From assembly GCF_046630445.1 (NCBI RefSeq), contig NC_092341.1:293574001-293638000 (forward strand): DNA of 64,000 nt, written 5' to 3'. Of the stretch, positions 45,508 through 59,724 are shown in pieces. Position 1 is the stretch's first letter. Each line of letters begins with the position of its first letter. Origin of the DNA: Rutidosis leptorrhynchoides (lineage: Eukaryota; Streptophyta; Magnoliopsida; Asterales; Asteraceae). A model generated the notes under the pieces. It was not told the DNA's origin, made no database searches, and was given only the letters and a program-made list of their open reading frames with translations. The position numbers and the translations under genes are program-made.

Positions 45508-45705
45508 GGGCTGTACATGAGCCGAAATGAGTCCGAGCTTGGTAGTGTTCGAGCTCGGCGTGTTTGGTTTTTTAAAAGCTCGAGCTCGGTTCGAGCCTTA
45601 AAATTTAGCTCGAGCTTGGCTCGTGATATATATTAAAAGCTCGAGTTCCACTCGTTAACAGCTCATTTATATTTAGAAAATAAACTTTAATGTACTTTAG
45701 TTTTT
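45508..45705. mobile_element. hAT-like fragment rich in GAGCTCG words
   Basis: GGGCTGTACATGAGCCGAA followed by alternating GAGCTCGG/CTCGAGC words is the form of a common plant non-autonomous hAT-type repeat. One end only; truncated. Confidence 0.4.
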
Positions 45706-45828
45706 ATTGATGTAGATTTGCAGAAGGAATGGACGAGTTGTTTGAATGCTGATTCGGTTATCAACGAACAGGCGTATTGGAAAAAGAATTGGATTAAATA
45801 TGAACTTAGAAATTTGAAAATGCAACTC

Positions 45829-46782
45829 TGTTGGTCCCTTGATTAACAACATGAGTATTGTAGGGGGGTGAATACAATTTCTTATAATTAACTAACCAAT
45901 TAAACACAGTTTAGTATTCAAGCATTTAATGTAAATAGAGTCAAAGGTAATTTTTCAACTGTTATTCTTTATTGATTAAATCACAAAGAATTTCAACTAT
46001 CCTTGACGGAATGATAGTTGGTTGATACAGATTTACCTAAGTATAGCTAAGAGGATAAACTTAAAGCTATTACACGTTTTGGACTCTAAATAAATAAACC
46101 CACACCACTAGTTGTTACAATAGTGGATACAATAATTTATAGTAGTCCTATTAACCGTGTAATGGTTCTATTATCCACAGGTACATAGGATGTCTATACT
46201 TGTGGGGACAACTGCATCAGAGAGCGTGCTCTCCTCTTTCCTCTTTGGTAGCTATTTGCAAGAACACCCCAATTTGGTTTGGCACCACTATTCGTTTAAA
46301 CAAATAGAATGTTGTGTTCTCTAGGCATTGACAAAGTATAGTACATGTCTGCACATGCGTTAAACTTCTGCATTCCTACGTGATCTTGTAAGGTCACTTG
46401 TCAGCCGCTGACGCATGTTCTTTCCTGTTCAACTTTGTCTTTGACTTCTATTGAATAGTACAATTGATGTAGACCACTCGGGAAACCACCATGCTTGTAA
46501 TGGAGCATGGTTGTCTCGTGTTGTATGCTGCTTACCAGGTTTACTGGTTCTTCTTATGCTGAGTCACTTGATATTCTTGAATTGCTGAGTACTCATCCTG
46601 TGCTGATTCAAAGAATACACTCTACCTTGTGCTGGTAGACTAGGCAGCATACTGAACACTTGACACAGTAATATTTGCTGTCTATACATAAACAAACTTG
46701 TGCTGGCTGCACATAACATTTTAGTGTAAATAAATTACAGTTTTGTCATAATTAAATCCTTAATTATTTTGGGGACTCAACA
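45829..46782 (-). repeat. 3' LTR of the SIRE-type element
   Basis: 954 bp, TGTTGGTCCCTTGATTAAC...GGGGACTCAACA. The left flank AACTC (45824-45828) is the target-site copy on this side. Confidence 0.85.
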
Positions 46783-47151
46783 ATCTCCCCCTATTTGATG
46801 ATGACAAAACTTATGACATTTAGAGAAAACACTAAAGCCAGCACAGAGGGACCTAATGAAAAATAGGCAGAAAATTTGTCCCTTTTAAATTTGTTTTTGG
46901 GATCTTTTGCTGAGTTACCTATATCTTATAACTTGATATGATTTTGAAGATTAACTCATTTCATCTTCATTACAACAGAGTATATACAGTAATTACAAAA
47001 CATCATAATGAAAAGTGAAGTAACAAAAGATACAATTTAAGCACTAGAAGGCTATCTGTCTTCATCTTTATCCTTTTCTAGTTCATCACCAAATAGCTCT
47101 TCTTCTTTTCCTTTCCAGGTAGTACAGGCTTCAGGAAACAAGTAAGGCAGC

Positions 47152-48127
47152 TGTGACGACCCAGAAATTTCCGACCAAATTTAAACTTTAATCTTTATAT
47201 TATTCCGACACGATAAGCAAAGTTTGTTAAGTTAAATCTCAAGAATTTTAAACTGTGTTCATACATTCATTATAACCTCAACCAAATTCTGACGAGTCAC
47301 GAACCGTTATATATAAATAGATATGTATATGTATATATATTATAACTTGAGAATATTAATAAAGTATTAAACGTATAATACTTTACACGAATGTATTTGT
47401 TTCAATATGATTTTCGACGAAATTAAAAAGAAATATATTAAATGATTGAATTATCAGAAACATTGAATTATGATTACAAGTCTCTGTTGAGAGGTCCACT
47501 ATGATTTGAGAAAATCTATTCCTCTTAACGATATTCAGAATAATTTGTAAAGCTATTTATAAATAAAAACAAAAAGTGTCATTTACGAAAGTTAGACAAA
47601 AGTTAGTGGAGAATTGGTTTCCATAATATTCTATTAATCTATTTTCAAACGTACAAAGACGTTTTCAGTTTAAAAAGAACTTTATTATTAAAACGTATAT
47701 AACTTTTATAAATATCTAGAATCACTTTTGACAACTCATTACTTAACCAGTATAATAAATATAACGATATTTATATTTTATTTCATTAAATATATATAAC
47801 GATTTAAATTAATATTATATATATTTATACGCGTATTATACATACACAGTTTTTATACTTTTACTATACTTTAACTTTACCTTTACTTTACTTTTACTTT
47901 ACTTTAACTTTAATAATTCACTTTAATAATTCATACTTTAATAATTCACTTTAATAATTCATACTTTAATAATTCACTTTAATAATTCATACTTTAATAA
48001 TTCACTTTAATAATTCATACTTTAATAATTCACTTTAATAATTCAAAAATCTATTATAAATAGAATTCAACAGGTTTCATTATTTCATAGAAACTTGAAA
48101 ATATATTTCTCTAAACTCTCTCAATCG

Positions 48128-48199
<72 letters not shown>

Positions 48200-49275
48200 C
48201 TCTGTATTATTTCAAGATATTATTAGTATACATAAAATATTACGACGGAGTGCTGTCCGAGTGATTTCAAAATAGTTTTTTTGAATGAGTCGAAGCTAAG
48301 GAAATTATGGGTTATAGCTATGGAGGTGATGGGTATTGTTCATGGGTATGCTCGTGAGGTCAATCTAGTGTTTATCATCTCCGTTGCATCTACGTACTTT
48401 CCTGCAATATTGAATCTCAATATTGATACGTTCGTGAATCCGAGGCCAACCTTGCACTTGTTAAATGACGTTATATGTATTTTTACTACGAAATACAGTA
48501 TTGTGAGTTTCATTTGCTCCCTTTTATATATATTTTTGGGACTGAGAATACATGCGCTGTTTTTATAAATGTTTTACGAAATAGGCACAAGTACTAAAAC
48601 TAATTCTACGTGGGTTTAAACCAGAAATATACCCTTAGCTTGGTAACATTAAACTACTTGTCTATGTACGGTAGGCGCGAATCCTAAAGATAGATCTATT
48701 GGGCCTGACAAACCCCATCCTGACTATGGGATGCTTTAGTACTTCGAGGTTATTTTAAACACACCTGATCTGGTGTACTTCAGAGGGTAAAACATGAACG
48801 TTAAGGCTTGTTACCGGGTGCCTACAACTTATAGAATACTTTTATACACTTGCGAGTGTACATATATTTATAAATGGAAATCTTGTGGTCTATTAATATA
48901 TTGAAATGATTGTTATGATAAACCTATGAACTCACCAACCTTTTGGTTGACACTTTAAAGCATGTTTATTCTCAGGTATTAAAGAAATCTTTCGCTGTGC
49001 ATTAGCTCATTTTAAGGATATTACTTGGAGTCATTCATGGCATATTTTGAAAGACGTTGCATTCGAGTCATTGAGTTCATCAAGATTATTATTAAGCCAA
49101 TTATAGTTGGATGTATTATGAAATGGTGTGCATGCCATCAAATTTCGTTGTAAAGAAAGTTTGTCTTTTAAAAACGAATGCAATGTTTGTAAAATGTATC
49201 ATATAGAGGTCAAATACCTCGCGATGTAATCAACTATTGTGAATCGTTTATAATGTATATGAACGGGTCCTTTCA
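47152..49275 (+). repeat. 5' LTR of the gypsy derivative
   Basis: 2,124 bp. Contains a tandem array (about 47905-48045), a TA microsatellite (about 48129-48197) and a 95-aa incidental frame repeated in the other LTR. Confidence 0.93.
47905..48045 (+). repeat. 28-bp AT-rich tandem array in the LTR
   Basis: Alternating CTTTAATAATTCA and CTTTAATAATTCATA, about five 28-bp periods. The array at about 54306-54474 in the other LTR has about one more period. Confidence 0.85.
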
Positions 49276-49277
49276 GT

Positions 49278-49290
49278 TGGTATCAGAGTG
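49278..49290 (+). promoter_or_regulatory. Primer-binding site, initiator-Met type
   Basis: TGGTATCAGAGTG, two bases after the 5' LTR end, complementary to the 3' end of tRNA-iMet. Confidence 0.8.
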
Positions 49291-49663
49291 GTGGTCTTAG
49301 CGAACCAGGTCTGCATTAGTGTGTCTAACTTATAGTCGTTAGGATGCATTAGTGAGTCTGGACTTCGACCGTGTCTGCATGTCAAAAGTTTTGCTCATCA
49401 TTTTTGTCGGAAATTACCTGCTTATCATTCTTAGTCTAGACACATCTTATTGCATTGATTGCATGAATAGTGTATAAACAAAATTCATATCTTAGCGTAT
49501 CTGCTAATTCATATCTTAGCGTATCTGTTACTGTAAACTTTGCCTGACATATTCCGTAAATTCCTCCGTAATCTACGAAACCTTTTGCTCTATATAATTA
49601 GAATACCACCCGATAGCCGAAAAATCATTTCATATCGAAAAATTCTTTATTCAATCGTACGAA

Positions 49664-50098
49664 ATGGAATTCGTCATTAGTTCAAGTCCCTCGGATTTCG
49701 AAATGGAATCCCACTCAAGTTCCGAAAGCAGTGTGACCGGAATGGATCAACCAATTAGTCATCATCTATTCTGGATGAATTGGGGATGGGTTCGTAGCCT
49801 CCTTAATCATTGGAGACAAGAAGAAGGTGATCCCTTCCATCCACCACATTGCCCTCTTGGCGAAGAACCTGAAGCACTTACCAACGAACCTATCCGAAAC
49901 ACTATTTTCTCTCTTATTTCTAGAGTATCTCATCACGATTACATACTACACCAAATTCTAGATTTTATTTATCCGCTCGTCCGAACCGACAATCACCCCG
50001 GTGTAATAGAAGAAGTTAACGAGCTTCGCGCTCGGGTAGTGGCTTTGGAGAATATGGTGCAAAGGTTACAAACACCAGCAGCAGCACCAGCAGCATAA
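49664..50098 (+). CDS. Short gag-like frame in the gypsy derivative (144 aa)
   Basis: The only sizeable frame in the interior, at the place of the gag N-terminus. Starts MEFVISSSPSDFEMES, has a Trp-rich middle (WMNWGWVRSLLNHW) and ends in a coiled coil (EEVNELRARVVALENMVQRL) plus an Ala/Pro tail. No gag core or zinc knuckle is seen. Probably a gag remnant or the element's own short product. Confidence 0.5.
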   Translation: MEFVISSSPSDFEMESHSSSESSVTGMDQPISHHLFWMNWGWVRSLLNHWRQEEGDPFHPPHCPLGEEPEALTNEPIRNTIFSLISRVSHHDYILHQILDFIYPLVRTDNHPGVIEEVNELRARVVALENMVQRLQTPAAAPAA

Positions 50099-50599
50099 AC
50101 AATACCACCATCAGCAACACCAACAGTACCATCACCACCACCACCAACAACATCCACATCCCACACCGCAACATCACAATCTGTATCTCAAACATCAACG
50201 TCATATGCCCTGTAAATATCCAGGAATATCAACAACAACAAACGATGAAGTATTAATTCATAAACTTCATTGAAGAGATATCCCTGCGGCAGTTATGTAA
50301 TCTTCAAAATCTTAGAGATTATTTAATCCTGACAGTAAATCGGATGAGTGAACGGAGATGGTAGAGTAGAAACTTTGATCGAAAATGGTGTACGATTTAC
50401 AAGCTAGAATTTTTTACCAACAGCATCAACAGGACCGTAGCATCATCAACACAGTCAGTGCCGTCAGTATCGTCAGAATCAACAGCACCTGTAACATCAC
50501 AAACTCTGTCAGTTCAAGAATCGTTGTGGATATCATTACGAATCAACAACAAATATATTGTATCAACGAGTTATGAAGTATTAACTCATTTCCAATCGA

Positions 50600-53552
50600 A
50601 AGATTTATATGTATATTTTATATGTATAAATTTTTAAACCATAATAAATCTTCCCGTACTAAGCTATTATGTGTGAATCTTAACTACTCAGTTAATTCAT
50701 ATTACAAATATGCAATGATGTACGTCCTTTGTCCGCAACTTAACTATCGTTAATTACAATCTCTGTCTCAATTCAATAAAAATCCAATTCATAATAAATC
50801 AAGTGTATTATTCGAATATATGTTTGATTTTACACTTTCATCATCGATGTACTCGAAACTTTTCAAATAACATCATTCGTACCTTGCGAAGTTCACAAGA
50901 ATTTCACGAAAACCAACAAATAACAAAGTAATGATTCATAATTTCAATATTATTGAAGAAATACTTATGCAATTTATAAAGTTTTAGGGATTACTCAATT
51001 CTAGTTCCAACCATAAAACAAATGAGTTTAATTTAATATTAACTCATTAAATCTATATTACATCTAAAGAAAATATACACATATATTTTCATAAAGACTG
51101 TAATAAACTTCTTTTGTACAAAATATTAATTGTGAAATTTTTTTTAACGGGTAGGTAATACCCGAGAGATATATAAATTCACAATTAATATATTACATTT
51201 TTCGAAACTGATTCAGCAATCATCAACTATACTCCCTACTTTCACAACAATATCCATTCTTTCATATAAATCAAAACAATCATACTCATTCAAATTCAAT
51301 TACATATTCTGATTTTGAAATCGCATAATTCAATTCGAAATATAACCAGTATCATCACTCTTAGATTCTTATATCTTTCAAAGCTATACTTTGACTTCAA
51401 AACTGTGTTAGAACATCATATGTATTAATGATTACAATATGTGCTCAAAGCCTTCGAAATTCCTGGAGACACTTCAACTAAGGAACAATCGAGATGATGA
51501 TCCAACCACATGTTACCCACAGTTATACACCTGAAAAACTCTCAAAACCCAAGTCATAGTTCGACACGTATCCGTGTTAGACCCTTTGGCATTTACTAGC
51601 TAAAATAACTTTTCAATTCCGTTTCAAAATAGACAGTTTTGTCATAGCTCCAGCAAGTCAACTTCGACTTCTCAATCAAAACAGTCTTATTATAACCTCG
51701 ATAGATACGTTGCCCTTTCGCCAACGTTACCGGGGAATCGTTTATATTCACCACATTAGCAATAAACTTACCAACAACTTCACTGATCTTTGACTTTAAA
51801 AAAAAAATCATTATAATTATCGAAACCCTATCATATATTCATTCGTACCTTATAACAAGAATTGCCATACCAATTATTGAGAATCAGCAATCAGTATTTT
51901 GAAACCTCGCAGCATGTCTACATCAACAATTACATATACACACAACGTCTACCTCCAAGACTTACATTCTTTGAATGAGAAATTTCTGAAAAACACCCTA
52001 AACTGCGAACCAGTTCTCGAAATTTTGAAAAATGCTGATGTAGCAGCAAAAACTATAAACGACCTTAACAGTAAAAAGTTGGATGATAAAGGATAGTATA
52101 TTGGCAAAGCTCGAAAAAAGATAAGCTTTGGAACTGGAAAACGGATTGAGCAAAGTATGAAGGAGGCTGTGGACAAATCACAAAGGCTGAACCTGCCTTC
52201 AAAGAATCCAAATGATTCAGTACTTACTGAAGTCATTAACGAATACCTTGCTCCTGACTCTAAACCCCTGCTGACAATATCCTTCATCATCCTCTGATAT
52301 TAGACATTCTAAGATATCATCGTATCTTTCATTATAAGTATCATCCATACTTCTGAAGATATTTTTATAATTATTCTTATCTGAAATCATTTACCTCTTT
52401 GCGCTATCTGTATTATATCATAAAAGAAACTATTTTAGTTTCTAAATTCTGAAACATTCGAGTTTAAAATAGGAATATTCTTGAAGAAGTGTTGGGAGCT
52501 GAAGCATAAGTTAGTATAATATAATGACACTTGATCAACGTGATTATATTACAGTAATTCATGCTGAGTTTCTAAATGGAACATGATGATTCACAGATCA
52601 TAACATCATCATGTGCTATGTTACACGACTCTTGTATTCTCTTTGATCTCTAAATATCAAGAAAATATTTCTTGATGATTCGGCCTTTTCCGAGGTATTC
52701 TGGTAAGTTGACAAGTCAAGATCGTGCCATTACAATTTCCTTCCTAGAACATTAACAATGTTCATCCGAAATTTATATCTGCGAATTCTGGACCATTACA
52801 AGCGGTGCTTAATCGCAAGAAGAAGAAACGAAAGGACAAAGCTCCGAACTAGAAATGGGAGTATAAATCATAGCAAATAGAAGAGAGCATTAACTGTGGA
52901 TGACAATGATTATAGAAGAAGCAAGGACTTTGAAATATAAGAGAAGATATAAAACCCAACAACAACCCAGAAATCACAAACCGTATATATCAATGCATAT
53001 AGCAATATAAAGACACGGGAGAACTAAAAACACTATAAAACAAAGAGTATAGTAGAAGTAAATAGATTCTTCCGGAGGCAGATGAAAAAGAAGAGCGACA
53101 GATATGAAAGTGAGGAGTATATCAAGAATCAGCACTGGATGAAGCATATTGACAAATACTTTAAAATATGAGTTAAGAAGGTGTGAGTTGTAAGAAAACA
53201 AATGAGGTGGATTTATAGTGAAATATCCGACAGAGAAATCAAAATGGATTATCGCATTAATTCGAAGAGGATCATAATTTCCTTAATTGCCGAATAATCA
53301 AATCCAATATAGATTACAAAGATTTTATTTTCGGAGATCAATCGTGATGACGTCAAAAGATACGACGAATCACTATTATCTTATTTCATTTATTTACGAT
53401 AACTTCACTCACACGCTTCGAGTAATCGAATTATTTTAACCATTCTTCTTGAACATGATAAAACTCTATAATCGTTATAATAACATTCTCATTGTTAGTC
53501 ATGACGACCTCTATCAAATTTCGGAGACGAAATTTCTTTAACGGGTAGGTAC
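50600..53552 (+). other. Interior of the gypsy derivative without recognisable genes
   Basis: AT-rich sequence. A short frame at about 51899-52096 (MKPRSMSTSTITYTHN...) with charged, helical composition has no known domain. A phrase TTTAACGGGTAGGTA occurs both near 51145 and just before the 3' LTR. Confidence 0.5.
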
Positions 53553-54552
53553 TGTGACGACCCAGAAATTTCCGACCAAATTTAAACTTTAATCTTTATA
53601 TTATTCCGACACGATAAGCAAAGTTTGTTAAGTTAAATCTCAAGAATTTTAAACTGTGTTCATACATTCATTATAACCTCAACCAAATTCCGACGAGTCA
53701 CGAACTGTTATATATAAATAGATATGTATATGTATATATATTATAACTTGAGAATATTAATAAAGTATTAAACGTATAATACTTTACACGAATGTATTTG
53801 TTTCAATATGATTTTCGACGAAATTAAAAAGAAATATATTAAATGATTGAATTATCAGAAACATTGAATTATGATTACAAGTCTCTGTTGAGAGGTCCAC
53901 TATGATTTGAGAAAATCTATTCCTCTTAACGATATTCAGAATAATTTGTAAAGCTATTTATAAATAAAAATAAAAAGTGTCATTTACGAAAGTTAGACAA
54001 AAGTTAGTGGAGAATTGGTTTCCATAATATTCTATTAATCTATTTTCAAACGTACAAAGACGTTTTCAGTTTAAAAAGAACTTTATTATTAAAACGTATA
54101 TAACTTTTATAAATATCTAGAATCACTTTTGACAACTCATTACTTAACCAGTATAATAAATATAACGATATTTATATTTTATTTCATTAAATATATATAA
54201 CGATTTAAATTAATATTATATATATTTATTCGCGTATTATACATACACAGTTTTTATACTTTTACTATACTTTAACTTTACCTTTACTTTACTTTTACTT
54301 TACTTTAACTTTAATAATTCACTTTAATAATTCATACTTTAATAATTCACTTTAATAATTCATACTTTAATAATTCACTTTAATAATTCATACTTTAATA
54401 ATTCACTTTAATAATTCATACTTTAATAATTCACTTTAATAATTCATACTTTAATAATTCACTTTAATAATTCAAAAATCTATTATAAATAGAATTCAAC
54501 AGGTTTCATTATTTCATAGAAACTTGAAAATATATTTCTCTAAACTCTCTCA

Positions 54553-54638
<86 letters not shown>

Positions 54639-55714
54639 CTCTGTATTATTTCAAGATATTATTAGTATACATAAAATATTACGACGGAGTGCTGTCCGAG
54701 TGATTTCAAAATAGTTTTTTTGAATGAGTCGAAGCTAAGGAAATTATGGGTTATAGCTATGGAGGTGATGGGTATTGTTCATGGGTATGCTCGTGAGGTC
54801 AATCTAGTGTTTATCATCTCCGTTACATCTACGTACTTTCCTGCAATATTGAATCTCAATATTGATACGTTCGTGAATCCGAGGCCAACCTTGCACTTGT
54901 TAAATGACGTTATATGTATTTTTACTACGAAATACAGTATTGTGAGTTTCATTTGCTCCTTTTTATATATATTTTTGGGACTGAGAATACATGCGCTGTT
55001 TTTATAAATGTTTTACGAAATAGGCACAAGTACTAAAACTAATTCTACGTGGGTTTAAACCAGAAATATACCCTTAGCTTGGTAACATTAAACTACTTGT
55101 CTATGTACGGTAGGCGCGAATCCTAAAGATAGATCTATTGGGCCTGACAAACCCCATCCTGACTATGGGATGCTTTAGTACTTCGAGGTTATTTTAAACA
55201 CACCTGATCTGGTGTACTTCAGAGGGTAAAACATGAACATTAAGGCTTGTTACCGGGTGCCTACAACTTATAGAATACTTTTATACACTTACGAGTGTAC
55301 ATATATTTATAAATGGAAATCTTGTGGTCTATTAATATATTGAAATGATTGTTATGATAAACCTATGAACTCACCAACCTTTTGGTTGACACTTTAAAGC
55401 ATGTTTATTCTCAGGTATTAAAGAAATCTTCCGCTGTGCATTAGCTCATTTTAAGGATATTACTTGGAGTCATTCATGGCATATTTTGAAAGACGTTGCA
55501 TTCGAGTCATTGAGTTCATCAAGATTATTATTAAGCCAATTATAGTTGGATGTATTATGAAATGGTGTGCATGCCATCAACTTTCGTTGTAAAGAAAGTT
55601 TGTCTTTTAAAAACGAATGCAATGTTTGTAAAATGTATCTTATAGAGGTCAAATACCTCGCGATGTAATCAACTATTGTGAATCGTTTATAATGTATATG
55701 AACGGGTCCTTTCA
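53553..55714 (+). repeat. 3' LTR of the gypsy derivative
   Basis: 2,162 bp. Differs from the 5' LTR mainly in the lengths of the tandem array and of the TA run (about 54556-54637). Confidence 0.93.
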
Positions 55715-56458
55715 GCAGCTCAGCAGGGTCATAAACTGGAACATGAGGAGGTAGAATGATGGGATCTCTTCTGTGTGGGCCTTCACTAGTAGATTTCTTT
55801 CCTTTAGGCTTTTGAGAAAGTACTTCTTCTACGTTTACTACTGGTGCATTCCCAAATTTTATTGCTTTGTTGAAGAGCTCTTGGAGTTCTGGCTTCAATG
55901 TCTTTTTAATACCACTTTCAGCTTTACCAATGAAGTACTCCAATATCTCCATCCATTCACTGAATCCGAAGGTTCTCAAATCAGTGTAGTCTACCCTCTC
56001 TTGAATGTTATTTTCCCTACTGATACTGAAAGCTCTTTTTGTGCCTCTGTGCACTTTGATGATCTTGCTGGGATTTGATCTCTTGTTCAGTACATCACCA
56101 TACTTGCTCCTATAATAGTGATCAGATAGCTCAATTGTTCGTTCAGTTTCTATAGGAGCAGTAGCAGTAGCAGGTGCTTTCTCAGCAGCTTCCAGTTCAT
56201 CAAGAGCTTTATCTTGTTCCTTAACAATAGCTTTGGCTAGATTGAGGGACTCAGCCTCTTGCTTTATATCAACAGCCAATTTAGCTTCTACTTTCGGAAG
56301 CCTTACCCTTTCAGCATATTCAGCATCAGCATCCTCCCTTCTTTGCCTTTCAACTTCTAAGCCCAAAAGATAATCATCGGCAGTAATATTCAGGGACTTT
56401 GATGTTTCAATCATTTTCCTTCCCTCTTCAGTTCTAAGGGCATCACGATACTGCCTTA

Positions 56459-59400
56459 TGAAATGTCCCGTTCTTATTGATTAAAAACGTTCCATATTAA
56501 TTGATTTCGTTGCGAGGTTTTGACCTCTATATGAGACATTTTTCAAAGACTGCATTCATTTTTAAAACAAACCATAACCTTTATTTCTTAAATAAAGGTT
56601 TAAAAAGCTTTACGTAGATTATCAAATAATGATAATCTAAAATATCCTGTTTACACACGACCATTACATAATGGTTTACAATACAAATATGTTACATCAA
56701 AATCAGTTTCTTGAATGCAGTTTTTACACAATATCATACAAACATGGACTCCAAATCTTGTCCTTATTTTAGTATGCAACAGCGGAAGCTCTTAGTATTC
56801 ACCTGAGAATAAACATGCTTTAAACGTCAACAAAAATGTTGGTGAGTTATAGGTTTAACCTATATATATCAAATCGTAACAATAGACCACAAGATTTCAT
56901 ATTTCAATACACATCCCATACATAGAGATAAAAATCATTCATATGGTGAACACCTGGTAACCGACATTAACAAGATGCATATATAAGAATATCCCCATCA
57001 TTCCGGGACACCCTTCGGATATGATAAAAATTTTGAAGTACTAAAGCATCCGGTACTTTGGATGGGGTTTGTTAGGCCCAATAGATCTATCTTTAGGATT
57101 CGCGTCAATTAGGGTGTCTGTTCCCTAATTCTTAGATTACCAGACTTAATAAAAAGGGGCATATTCGATTTCGATAATTCAATCATAGAATGTAGTTTCA
57201 AGTACTTGTGTCTATTTTGTAAATCATTTATAAAACCTGCATGTATTCTCATCTCAAAAATATTAGATTTTAAAAGTGGGACTATAACTCACTTTCACAG
57301 ATTTTTACTTCGTTGGGAAGTAAGACTTGGCCACTGGTTGATTCAAAAACCTATAACAATATATACATATATATCAAAGTATGTTCAAAATATATTTACA
57401 AAACTTTTAATACATTTTGATGTTTTAAGTTTATTAAGTCAGCTGTCCTCGTTAGTAACCTACAACTAGTTGTCCACAGTTAGATGTACAGAAATAAATC
57501 GATAAATATTATCTTGAATCAATCCACGACCCAGTGTATACGTATCTCAGTATTGATCACAACTCAAACTATATATATATTTTGGAATCAACCTCAACCC
57601 TGTATAGCTAACTCCAACATTCACATATAGAGTGTCTATGGTTGTTCCGCAATATATATATAGATGGGTCGACATGATAGGTCGAAACATTGTATACGTG
57701 TCTATGGTATCTCAAGATTACATAATATACAATAGAAGTTGATTAGGTTATGGTTGGAATAGATTTATTACTAACTTTCACGTAGGTAAAATGAGTAATT
57801 TTTATCAATCTTGTTTTACTCGCCATTTCTTCGTTTCTAATCCGTTTTGAGTGATTCCAGTGGCCACGATTTCATATTGAACTTAACTTTATGAATCTAA
57901 ACAGAAAAAGTATAAGTTTATAGTCGGAAATACAAGTTACAAGTCATTTTTGAAAGAGGTAGTCATTTCCGTCGAAAGAACAACATCTTGATGACCATTT
58001 TGAAAAAACATACTTTCACTTTGAGTTTAGCCATGATTTTTGGATATAGTTTCATGTTCATAAGAAAAATCATTTTTCCAGAAGTATAGCTTTTAAATCA
58101 AAGTTCTTCTTAGCTTTTAATTATCCCAACCAAAACAGCCCCCGATTTTACTACGACGGCGTATATCCAGTTTTATGGTGTTTATCGTGTTTCCGGGTTT
58201 TAAATCATTAAGTTAGCATATAATATAGATATATAACATGTGTTTAGTTGATTTTAAAAGTCTAGTTAGAAGGATTAACTTTATTTGCGAACAAGTTTAG
58301 AATTAACTAAAATATGTTCTAGTGATTACAAGTTTATAACGTTGAATAAGACAGCTTTTTATGTATGAATTGAATGATGTTATGAACATTATTACTACCT
58401 TAAGTTCCTTGGATAAACCTACTGGAAATGAGAAAAATGGATCTAGCTTCAAAGGATCCTTGGATGGCTTGAAAGTTCTTGAAGCGGAATCATGACACGA
58501 AAACAATTTCAAGTAAGATTTCCACTCGGAATAAGATTGTTATAGTTATAGAAATTGAATTAAAGTTTGAATATGATTATTACCTTGTATTAGAAATATA
58601 ACCTACTGTAAGTAAAAAAGGTTTCTTGATCTTGGATGATTACTTGGAATGGATTTAGAAAACTTGGAAGTAAACTTGCAATCTTGGAAGTATTCTTGAT
58701 TTTATGAAACTAGAACTTTTGGAATTTATGAAGAACACTTAGAACTTGAAGATAGAACTTGAGAGAGATCAATTAGATGAAGAAAATTGAAGAATGAAAG
58801 TGTTTGTAGGTGTTTTTGGTCGTTGGTGTATGGATTAGATATAAAGGATATGTAATTTTGTTTTCATGTAAATAAGTCATGAATGATTACTCATACTTTT
58901 GTAATTTTATGAGATATTTCATGCTAGTTGCCAAATGATGGTTCCCACATGTTTTAGGTGACTCACATGGGCTGCTAAGAGCTGATCATTGGAGTGTATA
59001 TACCAATAGTACATACATCTAAAAGCTGTGTATTGTACGAGTACGAATACGGGTGCATACGAGTAGAATTGTTGATGAAACTGAACGAGGATGTAATTGT
59101 AAGCATTTTTGTTAAGTAGAAGTATTTTGATAAGTGTCTTGAAGTCTTTCAAAAGTGTATGAATACATATTAAAACACTACATGTATATACATTTTAACT
59201 GAGTCGTTAAGTCATCGTTAGTCGTTACATGTAAGTGTTGTTTTGAAACCTTTAGGTTAACGATCTTGTTAAATGTTGTTAACCCAATGTTTATAATATC
59301 AAAAGAGATTTTAAATTATTATTATCATGATATTATGATGTACGAATATCTCTTAATATGATATATATACATTAAATGTCGTTACAACGATAATCGTTAC

Positions 59401-59724
59401 ATATATGTCTCGTTTCAAAATCATTAAGTTAGTAGTCTTGTTTTTACATATGTAGTTCATTGTTAATATACTTAATGATATGTTTACTTATCATAATATC
59501 ATGTTAAATATATATATAACCATATATATGTCATCATATAGTTTTTACAAGTTTTAACATTCGTGAATCACCGGTCAACTTGGGTGGTCAATTGTCTATA
59601 TGAAACCTATTTCAATTAATCAAGTCTTAACAAGTTTGATTGCTTAACATGTTGGAAACACTTAATCATGTAAATAACAATTTCATTTAATATATATAAA
59701 CATGGAAAAGTTCGGGTCACTACA
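56459..59724 (-). mobile_element. Solo LTR, Ty3/gypsy (Tekay-like), in the SIRE-type element
   Basis: 3,266 bp bounded by TGAAATGTCCCG and CGGGTCACTACA with a perfect 5-bp duplication CCTTA (56454-56458 and 59725-59729). No internal coding sequence or second LTR, so it is the product of LTR-LTR recombination. Parts near 56790-56850 resemble, in inverted orientation, the region before the end of the 47152/53553 LTRs (ACCTGAGAATAAACATGC), so the two families are related. Confidence 0.88.

Larger units (their letters stand above)
47152..55714 (+). mobile_element. Coding-poor Ty3/gypsy derivative (LARD-like) nested in the SIRE-type element
   Basis: 8,563 bp with LTRs 47152-49275 and 53553-55714 (TGTGACGACCC...GGGTCCTTTCA) and a perfect target duplication GCAGC (47147-47151 and 55715-55719). 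The primer site TGGTATCAGAGTG follows the 5' LTR, and GGAGACGAAATTTCTTTAACGG precedes the 3' LTR, as in Tekay-type chromoviruses. The 4.3-kb interior has no protease, RT or integrase. The LTRs show about 11 substitutions in 2.1 kb by eye (about 0.5%), roughly 0.2 million years at 1.3e-8: the youngest insertion in the window. It is structurally complete but would depend on a partner element. Confidence 0.92.

Noticed and set aside
47905-48045. Regular short repeats resembling a CRISPR array
   Set aside because: Plant LTR tandem array with no unique spacers; the same array occurs in the partner LTR.
48281-48568. 95-aa frame, repeated almost unchanged at 54720-55007
   Set aside because: Both copies lie at the same place in the two LTRs of one young element; their conservation is explained by the LTR pair and not by coding.
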